Part shown: one piece after another, positions 61,063 to 64,000 of the stretch
How the letters are laid out: every line of letters starts with the position of its first letter
Numbering within the stretch: the first letter of the stretch is position 1
Assembly: GCA_026708965.1 (NCBI GenBank)
Contig: JAPOTY010000047.1
Span: forward strand, 1-64,000
Source: Gammaproteobacteria bacterium
Lineage (GTDB): Bacteria > Pseudomonadota > Gammaproteobacteria > Steroidobacterales > Foliamicaceae
Direction: 5' to 3'
Length of the DNA: 64,000 nt
Notes under the pieces: generated by a model
Seen by the model: only the letters and a program-made list of their open reading frames with translations
What the model was told of the DNA's origin: nothing
The model's database searches: none
Program-made: the position numbers and the translations under genes

Positions 61063-64000
61063 ATGGCATTCGCCTTCGCGGCGGTGTTTTTCCCGCCGAA
61101 AGCATCCGCCAACGGCGACAATCTCTATCTTGAATGTCCTTGCAGTATCGAGGGCGACGGCTCAGCGCTCAAAGTCAGATTTGGCATTCGAAGCTTTCGC
61201 GCCACGGACAGCGGTCCGGCAAGTATCGCGGTTCGTGCTTCGGAGACAGCGGAGGGCGGCGGACTTGAGGTCGCCACAAGGATCGTCAGGCAGTCGGTTC
61301 CGGCGGGAGCGAGATTAACCGGGATCTCCGTGCGACTACAGCTTGTAAATCCCCTCCCCTCCGGTCTTCAGAACCTCTTTCTTGAACTGACAGAAGAACC
61401 GGTCGCCGGTTCTGGGCTGTACCAAGATGAGGTCAGAATGGCAACCAGGGTTGATCTGACCGAGCGGTTCGACATTGGCGATCTGGATTATCTTAAGGAC
61501 ACGGACGGAGACGGCGTGGGCGATGTTAACGAGCGCGCCGAAGGAACCGATCCGGACGACCCCGATTCGATGCCCGGCGCGTCCACAATCGACATGCTCG
61601 CCTTGTACAGCCAAGGATTCCCGGACCTTTTCGATGGCGATCCCACAACGCACATTCAACATCTGACAACACTGGCGAACGTCATGTACGAAGACAACGG
61701 GCTGGCTATTCGGCTTCGTCCCGTGGGCGCGGCGCAGTTGGAAGTCGATGAGCATGACGAATGGGCACGCCCCGAAGAGGCGGCTCTCAGCGAGCAGGTG
61801 CAATTGCACGGTTCGGACCTGACAGTGCTTTTTCGTCCATCGGCGCCCAATGCCGGAACCTGCGGCTGGTCTTTCCTAGGAGGGTGGGGCGCTCGCGGGA
61901 GGCTATCCCGGGAACAGGCGCTAAAAAATCTTTCAACCGTCATGGGCATTTGCGGCGCCGACACGCTTGCCCACGAATTGGGGCACGCCCTAGGGTTGGG
62001 CCACTCGTTATGGCAGAACGAGATTGGCACCTGGCGCTGGTCGAGGGGACACGCGGTTGAGGACGACTTCAGCACCATCATGAGCTATGGCCGCGGCGGT
62101 CGTGGACTCGAAGCATTCTCGGATCCGGACGCGGTCTGCCGCGGCGAGCAGGAAACCGACAGGCCCTGCGGCGAACAGAGGGAAGCGGTTGCAGGCGCCG
62201 ACGCGGCGGCGAGCCTCGACGCGGTGCGCTTTCAGGCCGCGGCGTTTCAGGAAGGATTTCCCGACACCGACGGCGACGGCTTCGTGGATCCGGCGGACGA
62301 GCTGCCGCGGGACGATAGCGACTGGCTCGACACCGACCGGGACGGGGTGGGCAATCGTGCCGACACGGATGACGATGGCGACGGCATTGAGGACGAACTC
62401 GATGCCTTTCCGCTCGATGCGGCGGAAACCACGGACACCGATGGCGATGGCGTGGGCGACAACGCCGATACGGACGACGATGGCGACGGCGTTGAGGACA
62501 CGCTCGACGCCTTTCCTCTCGATGCGGCGGAAACCGCGGATTCCGACGGCGATGGGGTGGGCGACAACGCCGATGCGTTCCCGAATAATCCCAATGAGTC
62601 GATGGATACCGATGGCGATGGGGTGGGCAACAACTCCGACACCGATGACGATGGCGACGGAGTCATCGATCAGCGAGATGCCTTTCCCTTCAACGCCGGG
62701 GAAAGCGCGGATTCTGACGGCGACGGGGTTGGCGACAATGCTGACGCGTTCCCGCAAGATCCGTTGGAAACGATGGACACAGACGGCGATGGGATCGGCG
62801 ACAACGCTGACAAGCTTCCGAACGATCCGAACGAATGGTCCGACTTGGATGGCGACGGGGTCGGCGATAACTCCGATGGCGATATCGATGGGGACGGCTT
62901 GGTGAACGCGGACGACCCGCGACCGCTCGTTTTCGATACCGATCCGGATAAGCCGGCGGTGGCTTCGTACGCGTTTTTAGCCGAATCTCCCGGCCAACTT
63001 AAAGTTTTGCATGCGGCTGGCGGCGAGGATGGACGAGTGGTGATCGGCGCGCCGTTCGAAGATTCATGGCGTGGTGCCGTCTATGTGGTCGCCGCCGCCG
63101 ATTTCGACGCTATCGATGCTCTGGACGGCAGCGTGGATCGCGAGATCCACCTCGCCAATGTGGCGCGAGGCGCCGCTTCATGGAAGTTGCTCGGAGAAGA
63201 AAGTGACGATTCTGCCGGTTTGAGCGCGGACTCCGCGGGCGACATGGACGGCGATGGCTTGGCGGACTTTCTCGTTGGCGCGTCCGGCGTCTCTGATCAT
63301 GAAGCGTACAAATGGGGTAGCGGGGCGGTCTATTTTGTCTCCGGCGCAAATCTTGCGTCGGCGGACGCGGCCGACGGAACGGTCGATGGGAACGTGTCCT
63401 TGGGGCAAATCGCCGCGCAGCCGCGTTCCTGGAAAATCGCGGGTGAATTTTCATACACAAGTTTGGGTTATAGCGTTGCGGCCGATAACTTGTACGGCGA
63501 CGGCAAAGCCGAACTGGTGCTCGGCGCGCCGGATGCAGGGCAGAGCGAGGAGCCCGGCGGCAATGCCTATGTCATAGCGCTGGAAGACCTCCCTGCGGCA
63601 GATGCCGCCGATGGCGCAGCGGACGGCATCGTCCGGGTTGATCAAGCCGTGGGGCAGCCCGCCTCATACCGGCTGAAGGGTGCTGCCGACAATGCCCGTG
63701 TCGGGGAAAATGTGGGGATCGTCGGCGATCTGGGCGGCGACGGTCTAACCGATATCGGAATCAGCGCCCCGCGCGCCAAGGATGATGATCAGGAAGCGGT
63801 CGGCACTGTCCACCTGGTCTCCGCTGGCGGGTTGGCATCCGCCGATGCCGCCGATGGCCAAGCCGACGGCATCGTGCAGTTGAAGGATGCCGCTGGCCAG
63901 CCGGGTTTCTGGAATATAACGGGCGAAGAAGCGTGGGAGCGACTGGGCTACCATGGCTTTGCCAAGGGCCGCGCGGGCGAGTTCTTGGTTCTGGGAAGCC
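61063..64000 (+). CDS. Secreted zinc metalloprotease with calcium-binding and FG-GAP repeats, 3' end beyond window
   Basis: The frame is open from at least 61000 to the window edge, so more than 979 residues, partial. ATG 61063 is the first ATG in this frame; the upstream ATG 60980 would fit better but is one base out of frame because of the C11 tract. Signal-peptide-like residues precede KASANG. The protease core has HELGHALGLGHS (HExxHxxGxxH, zinc) near residue 305 and a Met-turn TIMSYG. Then come about eight thrombospondin-3-like D-x-D-G-D-G repeats (62260-62900), followed by integrin-type FG-GAP repeats (GDMDGDGLADFLVGAS, KAELVLGAP). Probably a large cell-surface or secreted protease. Confidence 0.88.
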   Translation, partial: MAFAFAAVFFPPKASANGDNLYLECPCSIEGDGSALKVRFGIRSFRATDSGPASIAVRASETAEGGGLEVATRIVRQSVPAGARLTGISVRLQLVNPLPSGLQNLFLELTEEPVAGSGLYQDEVRMATRVDLTERFDIGDLDYLKDTDGDGVGDVNERAEGTDPDDPDSMPGASTIDMLALYSQGFPDLFDGDPTTHIQHLTTLANVMYEDNGLAIRLRPVGAAQLEVDEHDEWARPEEAALSEQVQLHGSDLTVLFRPSAPNAGTCGWSFLGGWGARGRLSREQALKNLSTVMGICGADTLAHELGHALGLGHSLWQNEIGTWRWSRGHAVEDDFSTIMSYGRGGRGLEAFSDPDAVCRGEQETDRPCGEQREAVAGADAAASLDAVRFQAAAFQEGFPDTDGDGFVDPADELPRDDSDWLDTDRDGVGNRADTDDDGDGIEDELDAFPLDAAETTDTDGDGVGDNADTDDDGDGVEDTLDAFPLDAAETADSDGDGVGDNADAFPNNPNESMDTDGDGVGNNSDTDDDGDGVIDQRDAFPFNAGESADSDGDGVGDNADAFPQDPLETMDTDGDGIGDNADKLPNDPNEWSDLDGDGVGDNSDGDIDGDGLVNADDPRPLVFDTDPDKPAVASYAFLAESPGQLKVLHAAGGEDGRVVIGAPFEDSWRGAVYVVAAADFDAIDALDGSVDREIHLANVARGAASWKLLGEESDDSAGLSADSAGDMDGDGLADFLVGASGVSDHEAYKWGSGAVYFVSGANLASADAADGTVDGNVSLGQIAAQPRSWKIAGEFSYTSLGYSVAADNLYGDGKAELVLGAPDAGQSEEPGGNAYVIALEDLPAADAADGAADGIVRVDQAVGQPASYRLKGAADNARVGENVGIVGDLGGDGLTDIGISAPRAKDDDQEAVGTVHLVSAGGLASADAADGQADGIVQLKDAAGQPGFWNITGEEAWERLGYHGFAKGRAGEFLVLGS

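Noticed and set aside
62008..62757. 249-residue minus-strand frame with repeated VGVVAHPIAIGI
   Set aside because: It is the reverse-strand reading of the calcium-repeat codons of the metalloprotease.
62260..62905. Regular tandem repeats resembling a CRISPR or satellite
   Set aside because: The periodicity comes from codons for Asp/Gly-rich calcium-binding repeats in an open frame.

Overview
The window is a GC-rich stretch of a gammaproteobacterial chromosome, probably from an uncultured lineage. The evidence is conserved order: csrA followed by tRNA-Ser(GCU); purM-purN-DUF3108-dcd; DUF2066 next to a CDP-alcohol phosphatidyltransferase and Hda; glnD-map divergent from rpsB-tsf; and an A-type RNase P RNA. 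No complete IS element, integrase, prophage or CRISPR array was seen.

Layout. 1-4.2 kb: the start of an MnhE-like antiporter subunit, a DUF4143 ATPase and a one-polypeptide DNA methylase with an N-terminal PD-(D/E)XK-like nuclease. 4.4-7.4 kb: sugar-nucleotide genes, with a UDP-sugar dehydrogenase fused to a mannose-6-phosphate isomerase cupin, then a phosphomannomutase. 7.6-11.9 kb: two accessory ATPases around a PiT-like membrane protein. 12-16.6 kb: tRNA-Val, gltX, an esterase, DUF2165, and a CobW GTPase with a possible oxygenase.

16.7-32.9 kb is a long plus-strand catabolic island: P450, enolase-superfamily enzyme, opine-type dehydrogenase, aldehyde dehydrogenase, DpaA-like protein, hydantoinase-type and cytosine-deaminase-type amidohydrolases, creatinase-like M24 protein, AtzA/SsnA-type amidohydrolase, tautomerase, an isochorismatase-glyoxalase fusion and an NCS2 permease. 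The family set is what one would expect for uptake and stepwise hydrolysis of a creatinine-, hydantoin- or pyrimidine-like N-heterocycle; the substrate is inferred, not shown. A 2-kb toxin-antitoxin cluster (xre-res, a broken UPF0175/PIN pair, higBA) interrupts it.

33-41.7 kb is a minus-strand group: RhuM-like protein, SDR, TonB receptor, DUF2165, VOC protein, and E2, E1-beta and E1-alpha of a 2-oxoacid (pyruvate/acetoin type) dehydrogenase. 41.8-43.8 kb holds tRNA-Ala, tRNA-Glu, an N-formylglutamate amidohydrolase, dps, csrA and tRNA-Ser. 44.5-48.8 kb has a Tat-exported molybdopterin oxidase subunit and a CRTAC1 protein whose 3' end runs into rnpB. 49-60.3 kb is housekeeping, including a phosphatidyltransferase-Hda fusion and an S2 protein with a long tail. 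The right edge is a large secreted metalloprotease behind an 11-C tract.

The most unusual structures are two palindromic elements (48.9 and 57.9 kb) that share a 50-bp core but carry unrelated, perfectly self-complementary arms; the phosphatidyltransferase-Hda fusion; the catabolic island with its fusion protein; and the poly-C tract that puts the metalloprotease out of frame with its best start codon.
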